The notes under the pieces were generated by a model. The model ran no database searches and was not told where the DNA came from. It saw nothing but the letters and a program-made list of their open reading frames with translations. A stretch of 33,655 bases of DNA from Nitrospiraceae bacterium (lineage in GTDB: Bacteria > Nitrospirota > Nitrospiria > Nitrospirales > Nitrospiraceae), in the NCBI GenBank assembly GCA_900299245.1, contig OMJA01000328.1, forward strand, positions 1 to 33,655, written 5' to 3'. The position numbers and the translations under genes were made by a program. Shown here in pieces: positions 1 through 9,124 of the stretch (the stretch's first letter is position 1; each line of letters starts with the position of its first letter).

Positions 1-13
1 ATTCCTTTTGAGA

Positions 14-88
14 GCGGGAATAGCTCAGTGGTAGAGCATCGCCTTGCCAAGGCGAGGGTCGAGGGTTCAAATCCCTTTTCCCGCTCCA
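14..88 (+). tRNA. tRNA-Gly (anticodon GCC)
   Basis: A complete cloverleaf can be folded by eye. The 7-bp acceptor stem pairs 14-20 with 78-84, the D-arm contains AGCTCAGTGGTAGAGC, and the anticodon stem 39-43 pairs with 51-55 around a 7-base loop (44-50) with GCC at 46-48. The T-arm carries GGTTCAAATCC. The discriminator base is T85 and CCA is encoded at 86-88. Anticodon GCC reads glycine codons GGC and GGT. Only 13 bases precede it in the window, so its promoter cannot be judged. A T-rich stretch follows, but there is no clear terminator hairpin. Confidence 0.97.
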
Positions 89-174
89 AATAATCATCCG
101 TCTTTTCTACTTCAGTTCCTTAACGAACGCCTGGCAACACCCTCCTTCGGCTGGGATAGATCGTTGATGGCGCT

Positions 175-1134
175 ATGGATGGTGATATTTCTCTCAAAAA
201 TATCCTCCACGCACGGGAAACGCTCCGAGGCATTTCCTACACCACACAGATCAAAACACATAAAGACCTTGATGCCACTGCATCCGCCACGGTCTTTCTC
301 AAATGTGAAACCTTACAGCGGACAGGTTCCTTCAAGTTTCGTGGAGCCTATTATGCTGCTGTGCATGCGAAGACGAGAGGGAAGGCCAGGGCCGTCGCCA
401 CCATTTCATCCGGAAATCATGGCCAGGGGCTCGCCCTCGCAGCCAAGCTCCTCGACCTGTCCGCACACATCATCATTCCCAAGCCATACACGGAACGGAA
501 GTTCGACGCGATCGCTCAGCAGGGCGCTCATGCGGTTGCCGTCGATGATCGAGTGTCTGCAAGCCGGATGCTTCAGGAAATCATCCGGGATAAGAATGCC
601 TTCCATATCCATGCGTTCAATGATCCCCTGGTAATCGCAGGGCAAGGAACCATCATGCTGGAACTGCTCGAACAGATCAGTGATCTGGAGGTTGTTCTGG
701 CACCGGTTGGGGGAGGAGGGCTACTATCGGGCCTGTGCATAGCCGCACATGAGCTCAATCCGGGATTACTGCTGTATGCCTGTGAACCTCTCGGGGCCGC
801 AGATGCCATAGAGTCACTGCGTCAAAACGAGATCGTCCCTATGCCCAACCCACGCACATTGGCAGACGGCCTTCGAACCAGCCTCGGCAATAGAACTCTC
901 CCTATCTTGAAACAACATCTCACCGATATATTCCTGGTTTCTGAAAAAGAGATTCTAACCGCGATGCGGTTCGCGCAGGAAACGCTCCGGCTGGATATAG
1001 AACCCTCGAGCGCCGTGGCATTAGCGCCGCTGCTTCGGCGAGAGCCGGCCCTTGCAGGCCGTCGAGTCGGCGTCGTACTCACCGGAGGGAATGTGGACAT
1101 GGATTCATTCTGGCACTCCGTCATTCAGACGTGA
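175..1134 (+). CDS. Threonine/serine dehydratase family protein (PLP-dependent, short form)
   Basis: A 319-residue fold-type II PLP enzyme, most likely a threonine ammonia-lyase that makes 2-oxobutanoate and ammonia (first step of isoleucine synthesis or threonine breakdown). The PLP lysine lies in the motif GSFKFRGA (about residues 50-57). The substrate loop SSGNHGQG (about 78-85) and the phosphate-binding glycine loop VGGGGLLSG (about 178-186) are intact. It ends at LTGGNVD and has no C-terminal ACT-like regulatory domain, so it resembles the catabolic form rather than the long, isoleucine-inhibited IlvA. Serine racemase or hydroxyaspartate ammonia-lyase share this architecture and cannot be excluded. 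No strong ribosome-binding site precedes the ATG. It runs convergently to the next operon, with 31 bases between stops. Confidence 0.85.
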   Translation: MDGDISLKNILHARETLRGISYTTQIKTHKDLDATASATVFLKCETLQRTGSFKFRGAYYAAVHAKTRGKARAVATISSGNHGQGLALAAKLLDLSAHIIIPKPYTERKFDAIAQQGAHAVAVDDRVSASRMLQEIIRDKNAFHIHAFNDPLVIAGQGTIMLELLEQISDLEVVLAPVGGGGLLSGLCIAAHELNPGLLLYACEPLGAADAIESLRQNEIVPMPNPRTLADGLRTSLGNRTLPILKQHLTDIFLVSEKEILTAMRFAQETLRLDIEPSSAVALAPLLRREPALAGRRVGVVLTGGNVDMDSFWHSVIQT

Positions 1135-1165
1135 CGCGAATGGATCCACCAGCAGGATAGCAGCG

Positions 1166-3367
1166 TTAGGTGTGTGCCGGAGGGTCGAGCTGTGTGAGCT
1201 GCTTCAAGCTGTGATAGGCCAAATCAATCTCTTGCTGTGTCAGAATCATTTTCCCGAATCGACCACGGCAGTACAACTCTGTGATTGTCGCAACGAATTC
1301 AGCAGCAGCCGCCCACTGCTGCTGTACAAGCAGAAGAAATTCCTGGGGGGTGGCGTTCCGGGGTTTTGCAATTCCGTGCCGCTCTATCTGTTTGAGGACA
1401 CCCCGATATATCTGGCCGATCACAATGTGCTCTCGAATGACGGGACCGGAGCGTCTCCAGCGGCTCCAGGGCTTTCGCTGCATCAGCCAGATCACAAGAC
1501 CGACTCCGAGTACGACAAAGCTCAGAAATCCGGCCGCCAATCGTACGTTCCCTCCGACGATATAACTGAGAGTCTTCCCCGCAAAATCTCCCGCCGGGGC
1601 GAGCAGAAGGGACAACGAATTCCAGGCCCGATCGCGAACAACCGCCGTTCCCTCTTTCAAACCGCGTACGACCGCGAGTTGATCGGCCGCGTTGTACTGA
1701 ACAAAAAATCGATTCCACCGCAGTCGCAGTGTATCCATCACCCGACTCAACGCAAACCACTGTGAATCTCCCGACGGTTCGCTCACCGCTGGCGTGGGAT
1801 CCATTGTCACCCAACCGGAATTGGGCAAATGAATTTCCACCCACGCATGGGCATCCCGCTGCCGTACTAAGTAATAGTTGCCGTATTCGTTCCACTCTGT
1901 CGCAAGAAATCCTGTGACCAGCCTTGCGGGAACTCCCGCAGCACGAAGGAGCATGACCATCGCCGTCGCATAGTGCTCACAATATCCCGTTTTCCGTTCA
2001 AACAGAAACTCTTCGAGCGGATTGGTTTGCACGCTCGACGGGATATCGAGGCTGTACCGATAGTTTTTTGTGAGGTACGCTTCGACCGCCTGAGCTTTCT
2101 CGTATGCGCTCGATTTCGATTGAGTAATCTCCCTGGCCAACACCCCGAGCCGCTCCGAAGATTCCGGGATCTGCAAGAAATGCTGCTTGAATACTTCGGT
2201 GTACACGGCCGGCTGGGATTGCAGATCCGCTGGCGCCACCGGCGTGACACTCGAGTGCACGGTATATTCGATGCGCGATGAAGTGGGGAAGGGAAGATAG
2301 ATCGCGCCGGTCGGATCGGACTGGATCGCCAGGAATTGTCCGCTGATCGACTCGGGATGGGGCGCAGCAAACAGTACTGCCGTATCAAGCGCTTCGAGCA
2401 GAATCGTTTGGCGAATAAGCTGGCCTACAGGACGTGGCGATCGCGATGAAATGTGCCTAACTGAAAATGTGCCGGCAGGCGATTCGACCAACGCCCGACG
2501 ATGTGCCAAACGAGTCGTCCAGGATTTACCGTCATATCGGTCATAGGCCATGCCCCGCAAATAAAACCGATCCAACTGCAGCCCCGTCCGATCCGACAGC
2601 TCCACCCGCATCACAATGCCCGGATCCCGCTTGATCGGCCCGATCATGCCGAGATCCACGGTTTCCGAAAACCCCGACGTACGAAGACCTTCTCCAGACC
2701 CTTTCTGACCAAACCCGGCACTCACGCGGGGGATCGTGAAGAAGATCAGCACCGTCAGGCACAGCGCGCCGACAGCCAGTCCATTCGCCAGCCAGAATAA
2801 CTCCGGAGTAATCTGTTCCCGCCGCCCAGGCTGCAGAGCGACCGCCGCATTCTCCGTCATACTTGCGGGTGAATGCCCGGTGCCGGACTCCTTGGTCAGC
2901 TGATACAACAGCAACGTCCAGACCCCCATCAGGAGATAGGCGAGGAAGACTGGTAGGTACCAGAGATCCGTCGTCGAGGCGGCGGACCCCAGAATCGCCA
3001 TCAGGCTGATGGCATATAAATGGAGATAGTCCCGCCGTTGATCGAGATTGAATAACTTGATGACCATGAGAATCAGAAGAAAATGCACACCGGCCGGCAG
3101 AAGCTCTGCGGAGATCCATAATAAGTCAGCCCAAAACCCGGCGAAAGCAATTACCGTCAAAATGTTCCAAACCATCGCCGACAGCCTCATGCGGTCGAAG
3201 ACTCGTTGGAATCGATCGATGTCCAGGGTTCGAAGAAGGGTAAGGATCAATGAGATTCCGGTGAGAAGCAGCAGCCACTCGGGGAGATTTGCCCCGAGCC
3301 CCAGCCCGATAAATGCGGCCGCGGCAAGCAGCACAGAGGATAATCGTAGCGCCTGGTTAAACGGCAT
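1166..3367 (-). CDS. tgpA: Transglutaminase-like membrane protein (TgpA family, DUF3488/DUF4129)
   Basis: About 733 residues. The N-terminal ~215 residues hold several hydrophobic helices (DUF3488-like). A large non-cytoplasmic region carries a transglutaminase-like papain-fold domain, with the presumed triad Cys463 (motif GYCEHYATAMVMLLRAAGVP), His507 (RDAHAWVEIH) and Asp523 (WVTMDPTP). A last membrane helix at about 608-628 is followed by a cytoplasmic C-terminal domain resembling DUF4129. The start is set at 3367 because MPFNQALRL leads directly into the first membrane helix; the open frame continues upstream, but that extension is basic, low-complexity and antisense-like. Its start overlaps the stop of the DUF58 gene by 11 bases, suggesting translational coupling. 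TgpA in Pseudomonas is an essential membrane protein with transglutaminase activity; the substrate here is unknown. Confidence 0.88.
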   Translation of the reverse strand: MPFNQALRLSSVLLAAAAFIGLGLGANLPEWLLLLTGISLILTLLRTLDIDRFQRVFDRMRLSAMVWNILTVIAFAGFWADLLWISAELLPAGVHFLLILMVIKLFNLDQRRDYLHLYAISLMAILGSAASTTDLWYLPVFLAYLLMGVWTLLLYQLTKESGTGHSPASMTENAAVALQPGRREQITPELFWLANGLAVGALCLTVLIFFTIPRVSAGFGQKGSGEGLRTSGFSETVDLGMIGPIKRDPGIVMRVELSDRTGLQLDRFYLRGMAYDRYDGKSWTTRLAHRRALVESPAGTFSVRHISSRSPRPVGQLIRQTILLEALDTAVLFAAPHPESISGQFLAIQSDPTGAIYLPFPTSSRIEYTVHSSVTPVAPADLQSQPAVYTEVFKQHFLQIPESSERLGVLAREITQSKSSAYEKAQAVEAYLTKNYRYSLDIPSSVQTNPLEEFLFERKTGYCEHYATAMVMLLRAAGVPARLVTGFLATEWNEYGNYYLVRQRDAHAWVEIHLPNSGWVTMDPTPAVSEPSGDSQWFALSRVMDTLRLRWNRFFVQYNAADQLAVVRGLKEGTAVVRDRAWNSLSLLLAPAGDFAGKTLSYIVGGNVRLAAGFLSFVVLGVGLVIWLMQRKPWSRWRRSGPVIREHIVIGQIYRGVLKQIERHGIAKPRNATPQEFLLLVQQQWAAAAEFVATITELYCRGRFGKMILTQQEIDLAYHSLKQLTQLDPPAHT

Positions 3368-4484
3368 CGTGCCTACCTTGCAGCATCGACTCTGACACGA
3401 TGCCGTCGGGACGAACCCCGCGAAAAAGCGTCCGCGGCTCGCCCCAAGGCACGAGCAGAATCGTGGCCCCGCCCTCAGAATCGTACGAGGCGCTCTCGAA
3501 AGACGACACGCTCTCACGCCTGCCCGGCGTCGACCGTTCACAAAGCGCCAGAGTTTCCATGAGCCGTAACAGATGGGCCTCCCCCTGCCCGAAGTGAGAC
3601 CGTGTTTCCCCGGCGATAAGGCGGACCTGATAGCCCCGCGCTCCAAGATCCCGTGCCATGGACGCCGTGAGCGAGACTGCTTCCTCAAACTGCGGATCGT
3701 AGCTGAGCGGAGCGAGCAGCGAGAGAATGAGGGTGACCCGGCGCTGATCTTCGGCCTCCATCTCACGGACCATCAGCTTGGATGTACGGGCCGTGGAAAG
3801 CCAATGGATCGTACGGGAATCATCTCCCGCATGATATTGACGCAAATTATACAGATCGCTCCCATGCCCTTTTCGAGGCAAACTGAAATCCTGACCGAGC
3901 AGGGACAATCGCTGAAGCAGCGTCTTCTCGACCGGCCGGACAACCGGCGCCACCACGACAGACCCGTCGAGAGGGTAGTAGGCTTTCTTGTAGAAGAGAC
4001 CGAAGGGAAACGATGTCCCGACGCGAACTCCGTCGAAACATAACCGCCCGCGCCTGGTGGCAATCAAGGGATAGGACAGGATGTGGCTGGCCCCTGGCAT
4101 CAATTGCCAGACCGTGAGACCGCGGTCGATCTCCTGCTCGCCGGTCACATCCCAGAGACGAAGCGAAAAACTCGGAAGACGGGATTTTCGATTGGCCACC
4201 ACCACCGTGGCGGTCATCGGCTCACCGGCGTACACGAGGGGAGGGAGATGCCGGTGAAATTCCAACCGGCGAAGACAATATTCCGCCATGATGCCGGACA
4301 TCAGAATGATGCTCAGCATCATCGCCAGAAGCAGATAGAAGAGGTTGTTGCCGGTATTGATCGCGGCAACCGCGACCGCAAGCGTGAAGAACAGAAACCG
4401 CGTCCCTTCTGTCGTCACTCGAGTCGAGCGATGCCGCAGAAAATGCCTGAAGAGACGACGCGCACGCGTGAGCATAGTGACCAT
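3357..4484 (-). CDS. DUF58 domain-containing protein
   Basis: A 375-residue protein with two adjacent N-terminal hydrophobic helices (about residues 28-65, including NTGNNLFYLLLAMMLSIILM). The DUF58 signature, with a YNLRQYHAGDDSRTIHW core and the following STARTSKLMVREME, lies in the middle. The C-terminal half resembles the von Willebrand-A-like fold that often follows. Family members are encoded with MoxR ATPases and TgpA-like transglutaminases, exactly as here, and are thought to be membrane-linked partners of the ATPase. An alternative start is the ATG at 4475. It lies 30 bases downstream of moxR and overlaps tgpA. The biochemical role of the family is not settled. Confidence 0.88.
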   Translation of the reverse strand: MVTMLTRARRLFRHFLRHRSTRVTTEGTRFLFFTLAVAVAAINTGNNLFYLLLAMMLSIILMSGIMAEYCLRRLEFHRHLPPLVYAGEPMTATVVVANRKSRLPSFSLRLWDVTGEQEIDRGLTVWQLMPGASHILSYPLIATRRGRLCFDGVRVGTSFPFGLFYKKAYYPLDGSVVVAPVVRPVEKTLLQRLSLLGQDFSLPRKGHGSDLYNLRQYHAGDDSRTIHWLSTARTSKLMVREMEAEDQRRVTLILSLLAPLSYDPQFEEAVSLTASMARDLGARGYQVRLIAGETRSHFGQGEAHLLRLMETLALCERSTPGRRESVSSFESASYDSEGGATILLVPWGEPRTLFRGVRPDGIVSESMLQGRHDAV

Positions 4485-4514
4485 GTTCCGATGAAGCAGA
4501 GCGGCACGTCGTTG

Positions 4515-5456
4515 CTAGACCGGAACGGACACGGACTCGACCAGATCCTGAATAATCCGCTCCGACTGTTCAAAACTCCGGTGGCCCAATCCCTGAGACC
4601 GGCTCACCATGATGCGATGGGACAACACCGCCGGAGCCAGTTCCTTGATATCGTCCGGCAGGCAATAGGCTCGGCCCCGCACAAACGCCAGCGCTTTCGC
4701 CGCCCGGCTGAGCGCCAGCGCTCCTCGAGTGCTGACTCCGAGCGACAGTAAATCCGACTGGCGCGTCGCTAGTACGATTGCCAGCAGATACTCCAACAGA
4801 CTGTCTTCCATCAGCACATCGTCCACCTGCTGTTGCAACGCCAGGACATCCTGAGCTGTTGCCACCGGCTGAAGCGCTTCCGCCGGATGCAGCGATTGCG
4901 GCCGTTCGAGCACTTTGCGTTCCTCTTCCGGCGACGGATACCCGATCTGCACGCGCATGAGAAAGCGGTCGAGCTGGGATTCCGGCAGGGGAAAGGTTCC
5001 GTGGTATTCAGCGGGGTTTTGCGTCGCGATCACCATGAAGGGCTGGTGCAGAGGGTAAGTCTGATTATCGACCGAGATCTGGGCTTCGCTCATGGCCTCG
5101 AGCAGACTGCTTTGCGTCTTGGGCGTCGTTCGATTGATCTCGTCGGCCAACACAATATTCGCAAAAATCGGCCCCGGCACGAATTCAAACCCCTGCTTTT
5201 GCCGATTGAAGATCGACACCCCGACAATATCGGACGGCAGGAGATCGCTGGTAAATTGGATGCGCTTGAACGAGCAATCCAAGGAACGGGCCAGACTGTG
5301 AGCCAACGTCGTTTTTCCGACCCCCGGCACATCTTCCAGCAAGAGATGTCCGCGAGCCAGGAGCGACACGACCGCAAGTTCGATGACCCTGGATTTGCCT
5401 TTAATGACGCGGGCAATATTCTCCTGAATGGAGGCAACGAGTTGGGCAGATTTCAT
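4515..5456 (-). CDS. MoxR family AAA+ ATPase
   Basis: A 313-residue AAA+ ATPase of the MoxR type. It has Walker A in DVPGVGKTTLA (about residues 41-51), Walker B in VLADEINR, the region TQSSLLEAMSEAQ typical of MoxR, and a sensor region in IATQNPAEYHGTFPLPESQLDRF. The C-terminal lid contains the conserved SLGVSTRGALALSRAAKALA segment. MoxR ATPases act as chaperone-like factors for partners encoded next to them, often DUF58/VWA proteins. It is the first gene of a three-gene operon (moxR, DUF58, tgpA). A promoter candidate lies 50-80 bases upstream. The ribosome-binding site is weak (GGAA with long spacing). Confidence 0.93.
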   Translation of the reverse strand: MKSAQLVASIQENIARVIKGKSRVIELAVVSLLARGHLLLEDVPGVGKTTLAHSLARSLDCSFKRIQFTSDLLPSDIVGVSIFNRQKQGFEFVPGPIFANIVLADEINRTTPKTQSSLLEAMSEAQISVDNQTYPLHQPFMVIATQNPAEYHGTFPLPESQLDRFLMRVQIGYPSPEEERKVLERPQSLHPAEALQPVATAQDVLALQQQVDDVLMEDSLLEYLLAIVLATRQSDLLSLGVSTRGALALSRAAKALAFVRGRAYCLPDDIKELAPAVLSHRIMVSRSQGLGHRSFEQSERIIQDLVESVSVPV

Positions 5457-5509
5457 GGGATTATTTGGCCATTCCTATTGAGCTAGAGGTTCCGTCAAGA
5501 TACGACGAA

Positions 5510-5538
5510 AGTCTAACAAAGGGTCTATAGGTGGTCAA
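5510..5538 (-). promoter_or_regulatory. Probable sigma70 promoter of the moxR operon
   Basis: Read on the minus strand, TTGACC (plus-strand 5533-5538) and TAGACT (5510-5515) are separated by exactly 17 bases. This is a good match to -35 and -10 elements. Transcription would start near 5503, giving a leader of about 45 bases before the moxR ATG at 5456. Based on sequence match only. Confidence 0.45.
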
Positions 5539-5595
5539 TTTTTCATCAGTATCCTGCGGAAGGAGTGAGCCGACACCGGCGGATACGATCTGTAC

Positions 5596-6927
5596 TTATG
5601 ACTGGCAATCGCTCGGCACGAACGTCAGGAACCAGGGGGGACTTTCTTCCCGCATATGGATGAATTGGCGAGCCGTGCTGCTCGCAGGAACGCCGGGGAA
5701 GACGGCTCCCCGTCGGATCCATACATCCCGGAATCCAACAGTTGCCAGCGCCGCACGGGAGTTCCCACTGACGGGGAGGCGGGATCGCAGGGCACCGAGG
5801 CTGGCGAGCGACAGTGCGTCACCCTCATTCAGATGTATCAATTGTTGATAGATATCGCCAAACACCGCGGGAAGATTCTCCTGATTGAAGGGCTGGTCCT
5901 GCGGACGGTACCGCGGATCGTCTAGTAATTGAGCGAGCACCTCCCAAAATACCTGTGAATCTACCGCCCCCAACACCCCGATCACCCCGCGCTGAGCCAT
6001 TAGAGTCAGAAGGGCTGCCGGTCCGCGAATATCGAATTTCCATGAAGGGAAGATCAGCGACCGTTCCCCGTGCAGCACTTCAAGCGCGGATTCGCCCTCG
6101 TAGCGTACCTGCCGGAAAACTCCTTTGCTGCGACGAAGGTCTTCCTGAATGATCGCTTCGGACAGCCGCGTGGGTTCGTAGGCAAACGTCGGTGTCGCAG
6201 GAGCCCAGCAGGTGACCAGCGTATAACGCGCCGCCAGGTGGCCGGCCTCGTCCAATTCGCGAAGGTCGAACATGTCCCGGTTTCCGTAAAAACGAAAGTG
6301 CAGCCCTGGCGTCGCTTGCAGCCGAGCGATCCGCTCTCGCCCCGGATGCAGGGGCCCGCCCAGTTTTGAGCGAGGATCCAGCCGGTCTACCGCATGCAGG
6401 ACCAGTTCTCGCTGCTGTTCGACGAGCCGAGGAAGATAGCGATCGACGAGTTCTCCGGCAAACGACAGGTCACCGGCCCCCAGATCCAGTACCGTAGCGG
6501 CGGGTGCAGCCAACAACAGATCGAATGGATTCGCCTGTGATTGAAGGACACGCGCCGCCTCGGTTCCAGAAAGACCGGGTGAGGGCCATCGGGAGGATCG
6601 ATCTTGCACAAGACCAAAATAAAGACAGAGCGAACGAACGGCCTTAGACGGCGGATATCCAGTCAGAGCTTTGAGGGCCGCTCCGTCCAAATCCTGGACA
6701 CCATGAACCTGGTCCTGGCGCAGCGACGCAGAAAGAGCGGCTTTGACTTCAAGCGGAAGCATCGCGTCCTGCGACCGCTCAACCAATTGGACCAGAATCG
6801 AAGGCAGTACGGCTGAATCCAGCAGGCGCCTGGAATCCTCCCACTTCTGCTCAGACTCGCGCGCGGAGCGGTGCACCGCTCGACGGAACTCTGCCATGGC
6901 AGGACTTTCAGACATGCTCAATCCCAT
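5596..6927 (-). CDS. Orphan class I SAM methyltransferase-like protein
   Basis: About 443 residues from the ATG at 6927; an ATG at 6915 and a TTG at 7002 are alternatives, and none has a strong ribosome-binding site. I do not recognise a named family. Residues 146-155 (VLDLGAGDLS) fit motif I of class I SAM-dependent methyltransferases. An acidic residue follows at the expected place, at the end of the second strand (LVLHAVDRLDP, about 176-185). The ~140-residue N-terminal part is helical-looking and without motif. The C-terminal ~200 residues contain no signature I can name. There is no signal peptide, so it is probably cytoplasmic. It is divergent from the ChaN-like gene and 139 bases upstream of moxR. 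Substrate is unknown, and methyltransferase function rests on motif I alone. Confidence 0.7.
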   Translation of the reverse strand: MGLSMSESPAMAEFRRAVHRSARESEQKWEDSRRLLDSAVLPSILVQLVERSQDAMLPLEVKAALSASLRQDQVHGVQDLDGAALKALTGYPPSKAVRSLCLYFGLVQDRSSRWPSPGLSGTEAARVLQSQANPFDLLLAAPAATVLDLGAGDLSFAGELVDRYLPRLVEQQRELVLHAVDRLDPRSKLGGPLHPGRERIARLQATPGLHFRFYGNRDMFDLRELDEAGHLAARYTLVTCWAPATPTFAYEPTRLSEAIIQEDLRRSKGVFRQVRYEGESALEVLHGERSLIFPSWKFDIRGPAALLTLMAQRGVIGVLGAVDSQVFWEVLAQLLDDPRYRPQDQPFNQENLPAVFGDIYQQLIHLNEGDALSLASLGALRSRLPVSGNSRAALATVGFRDVWIRRGAVFPGVPASSTARQFIHMREESPPWFLTFVPSDCQS

Positions 6928-7047
6928 GGACGCAGGACAACAACGGGCTCGTCCGTTCGTTTCGACAGAGGGAGGATAGTGGCCCACTTCTACTCCCGTC
7001 AAGACAACGGACTTGTCGCAACCGACTCGCTGTGTTAGGAGATTCCC

Positions 7048-8052
7048 ATGACAACGCTCGTTACCCCAAGGGGTTCAGCTGCTCGAATTCTGCACCTGTT
7101 GCTTCTGTTGATCGGGCCTATCCTGCTTACTGCCTGTGCCGGCGGCCCCCCCGTCAACTCTCCAGACTCATCTATCGCCTCCTGGCAGGCAGGCCGCGTG
7201 ATTGAGCTGAAGACCGGCCGGTCTATCGATCTTCCAACATTTCTCTCGACGCTCTCACGCTATGACATCGTGTACCTGGGTGAAGAGCATTACAACCAGC
7301 ACCACATTAATGCGGCGTTAACCGTCCTGCAGGCTGTTCTGGCTGACGGCAGACGTCCGGTGCTCACGATGGAGATGTTCGGATGGGACGGACAGTCCGC
7401 CCTGGATGAGTATCTCTCCGCACCCGCCCCGGACCGGCAACGGTTCCTCGAACAAGCCCACTGGAAGCAGAACTGGGGTGGCGCGTTCGACAACTATGAA
7501 CCCCTGGTCGATTATTCCCGGGAGCACCGGCTGGCACTCCGGGCCATGAATCCTCCTAAGCCGCTGATCCGTCAGGTTGTGAAAGCGGGGCTCGACGAAG
7601 CTCGAAAAGGGCTGGACTGGATCGAATGGGAAATGGACCGTGAAGAAATCGTCGATGATCAGGCCTACCGAGCAAGGATTCTGGATCAGCTCAAGCGCTG
7701 CCATGGAGGAGGAACTGACGAGGACTATGTCAGGATGTACGAAGCCTCGATGGTCAGAGACGAAGGCATGGCCAAAACAGTGGCCGCCGCGTTTGTGCGA
7801 GCGCGCCAAGAGCCGCAACACCACACTTTGATCCTCAGCTACACCGGTGGCGGACACATCCAATTCAATCTTCCCGTCCCGAAACGGGTCGCACGACGCC
7901 TGGGCCAGCCGGTCGCCCAGACAACCGTGTATCTGACGTCCTTCGATCCGACACGAATCGGAGAAATCCGGGATCTCGTACAGGACGGCATCGCAGACTA
8001 TCTCTGGCTCACGCCTGTCAGCCAGCAGGGGCCTCCTCAGCGTTGCCGGTAA
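7048..8052 (+). CDS. ChaN family haem-binding lipoprotein
   Basis: A 334-residue predicted outer-membrane or periplasmic lipoprotein. A hydrophobic signal segment (residues 13-29) ends in the lipobox LTAC with the lipidated Cys30. The mature part fits the ChaN/haem-binding uptake family (PF04187, related to the TIKI fold): the YLGEEHYNQHHI block (about 76-87, with His81), the MEMFGWDGQ block (about 108-116), and a C-terminal GGGHIQFNLPVPKR segment. Characterised members bind haem or act in iron uptake. The start is well supported by AGGAG at 7037-7041, six bases before the ATG. The neighbours do not include a haem transporter, so iron/haem handling is inferred from family only. Confidence 0.9.
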   Translation: MTTLVTPRGSAARILHLLLLLIGPILLTACAGGPPVNSPDSSIASWQAGRVIELKTGRSIDLPTFLSTLSRYDIVYLGEEHYNQHHINAALTVLQAVLADGRRPVLTMEMFGWDGQSALDEYLSAPAPDRQRFLEQAHWKQNWGGAFDNYEPLVDYSREHRLALRAMNPPKPLIRQVVKAGLDEARKGLDWIEWEMDREEIVDDQAYRARILDQLKRCHGGGTDEDYVRMYEASMVRDEGMAKTVAAAFVRARQEPQHHTLILSYTGGGHIQFNLPVPKRVARRLGQPVAQTTVYLTSFDPTRIGEIRDLVQDGIADYLWLTPVSQQGPPQRCR

Positions 8053-8155
8053 GCCCCTTCCCCCACAGCCCTCACGACCTGCGGAAAGAACTGCTCATTT
8101 CTTGACAGAGCCGGACCGGAGAGGCAGACTACCTCCACAGTTACGATCACATCCA

Positions 8156-9076
8156 ATGGCACCCATGCGAAACAAAATTCCTTGCAGCGCGGAACGGCTC
8201 GGCCTTCTCGATCCCCAGATGATCAAAGCCGTCGTTGAGATTTCTGCTTTCCAGATCGGTCATCAATATCTCTCGGAAAATCGTGTGCGGATTGTGGAAG
8301 CCGACGACGCGCAAATTTCCTCCGCCGTCATCGGAAATTCAGGACTCTACGAGCAAACTATCCGCCTGAAGGATGGCCACTTAGTCTCGAAATGCTCCTG
8401 CACGCTTCCGGAGGAACCCATCTGCCGCCATTGCATCGCGGTCCTGTTGGAATACCACCGCTGGTCTCAACCGCGTCAAACCCGGAAACCCAAAGACACT
8501 CCCAGAGATGTCAAACAACCCATGCAGTCTGAACCTCAAGGGAACGGGAACGGAAAACCTACGATGGGCCAAAGTCCCTCGACCGATGTGAAGCTCAGCG
8601 AAGTCATGCTGTTCATCGAATGGCTCCAGCCCGCTATGAAGGCCATCGAAAAAATCCAAGCCGTTCCCGCCCCTCCTCCGATCGCCCCGGGTGAAGTCGC
8701 GAATTGGATCCAGACCATCCGTAACCTCGAAGATCGGCGCCGGGATAGCGAAGAAGTCCAATTGAAGCTGGAATCAGACATGCGCGACCGGGAAGCGTAT
8801 GTCGGTCGGCTGAGCCAACAGCTCCAGGCCTCGATCTCCGAAGCAAAAGCTGCCCAGGCAGCGACACAGGCACTACAGCACGAAGTCGAGACCTGTAAGG
8901 CCATGCTGACGAAAGTCGCTGAACTTTCAGGAGAAGTTAGCCGGTATGACGGGCAACTGAAGTCCATGGCGCAGGAATTTACCAATAAGGGAACGCAGCT
9001 CGACCGGCTGGCCACTTCCTGCAAAGAAGTAGCTGACGCGCTCAAATCCATCGGCAAACAATCGACGCCTCGATAG
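8156..9076 (+). CDS. SWIM zinc-finger and coiled-coil protein
   Basis: About 306 residues from the ATG at 8156; a TTG at 8102 and an ATG at 8165 are alternatives, and no clear ribosome-binding site decides. Residues 80-92 carry the SWIM pattern CxC...CxH (Cys80, Cys82, Cys90, His92), preceded by the usual strand-rich segment (QIGHQYLSENRVRIVEADD, then LVSKCSC). Residues ~195-300 form a heptad-like, Gln/Glu/Lys-rich coiled coil with no helicase or nuclease motif. SWIM domains bind DNA or protein and occur in Snf2-type ATPases, MuDR transposases and recombination factors; here the domain stands alone with a coiled coil. It follows the ChaN-like gene by about 100 bases and may be co-transcribed. 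Function is unknown. Confidence 0.75.
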   Translation: MAPMRNKIPCSAERLGLLDPQMIKAVVEISAFQIGHQYLSENRVRIVEADDAQISSAVIGNSGLYEQTIRLKDGHLVSKCSCTLPEEPICRHCIAVLLEYHRWSQPRQTRKPKDTPRDVKQPMQSEPQGNGNGKPTMGQSPSTDVKLSEVMLFIEWLQPAMKAIEKIQAVPAPPPIAPGEVANWIQTIRNLEDRRRDSEEVQLKLESDMRDREAYVGRLSQQLQASISEAKAAQAATQALQHEVETCKAMLTKVAELSGEVSRYDGQLKSMAQEFTNKGTQLDRLATSCKEVADALKSIGKQSTPR

Positions 9077-9124
9077 CGTCGCCTCGCCCTCTCCAGCCCC
9101 CCGCATAAGTCGCGATCAAAGATC

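Noticed and set aside
3368..3766. N-terminal extension of the TgpA-like frame to 3766
   Set aside because: The extra ~133 residues are basic and low-complexity and lie fully inside the DUF58 gene. The MPFNQALRL start gives a normal family N-terminus.
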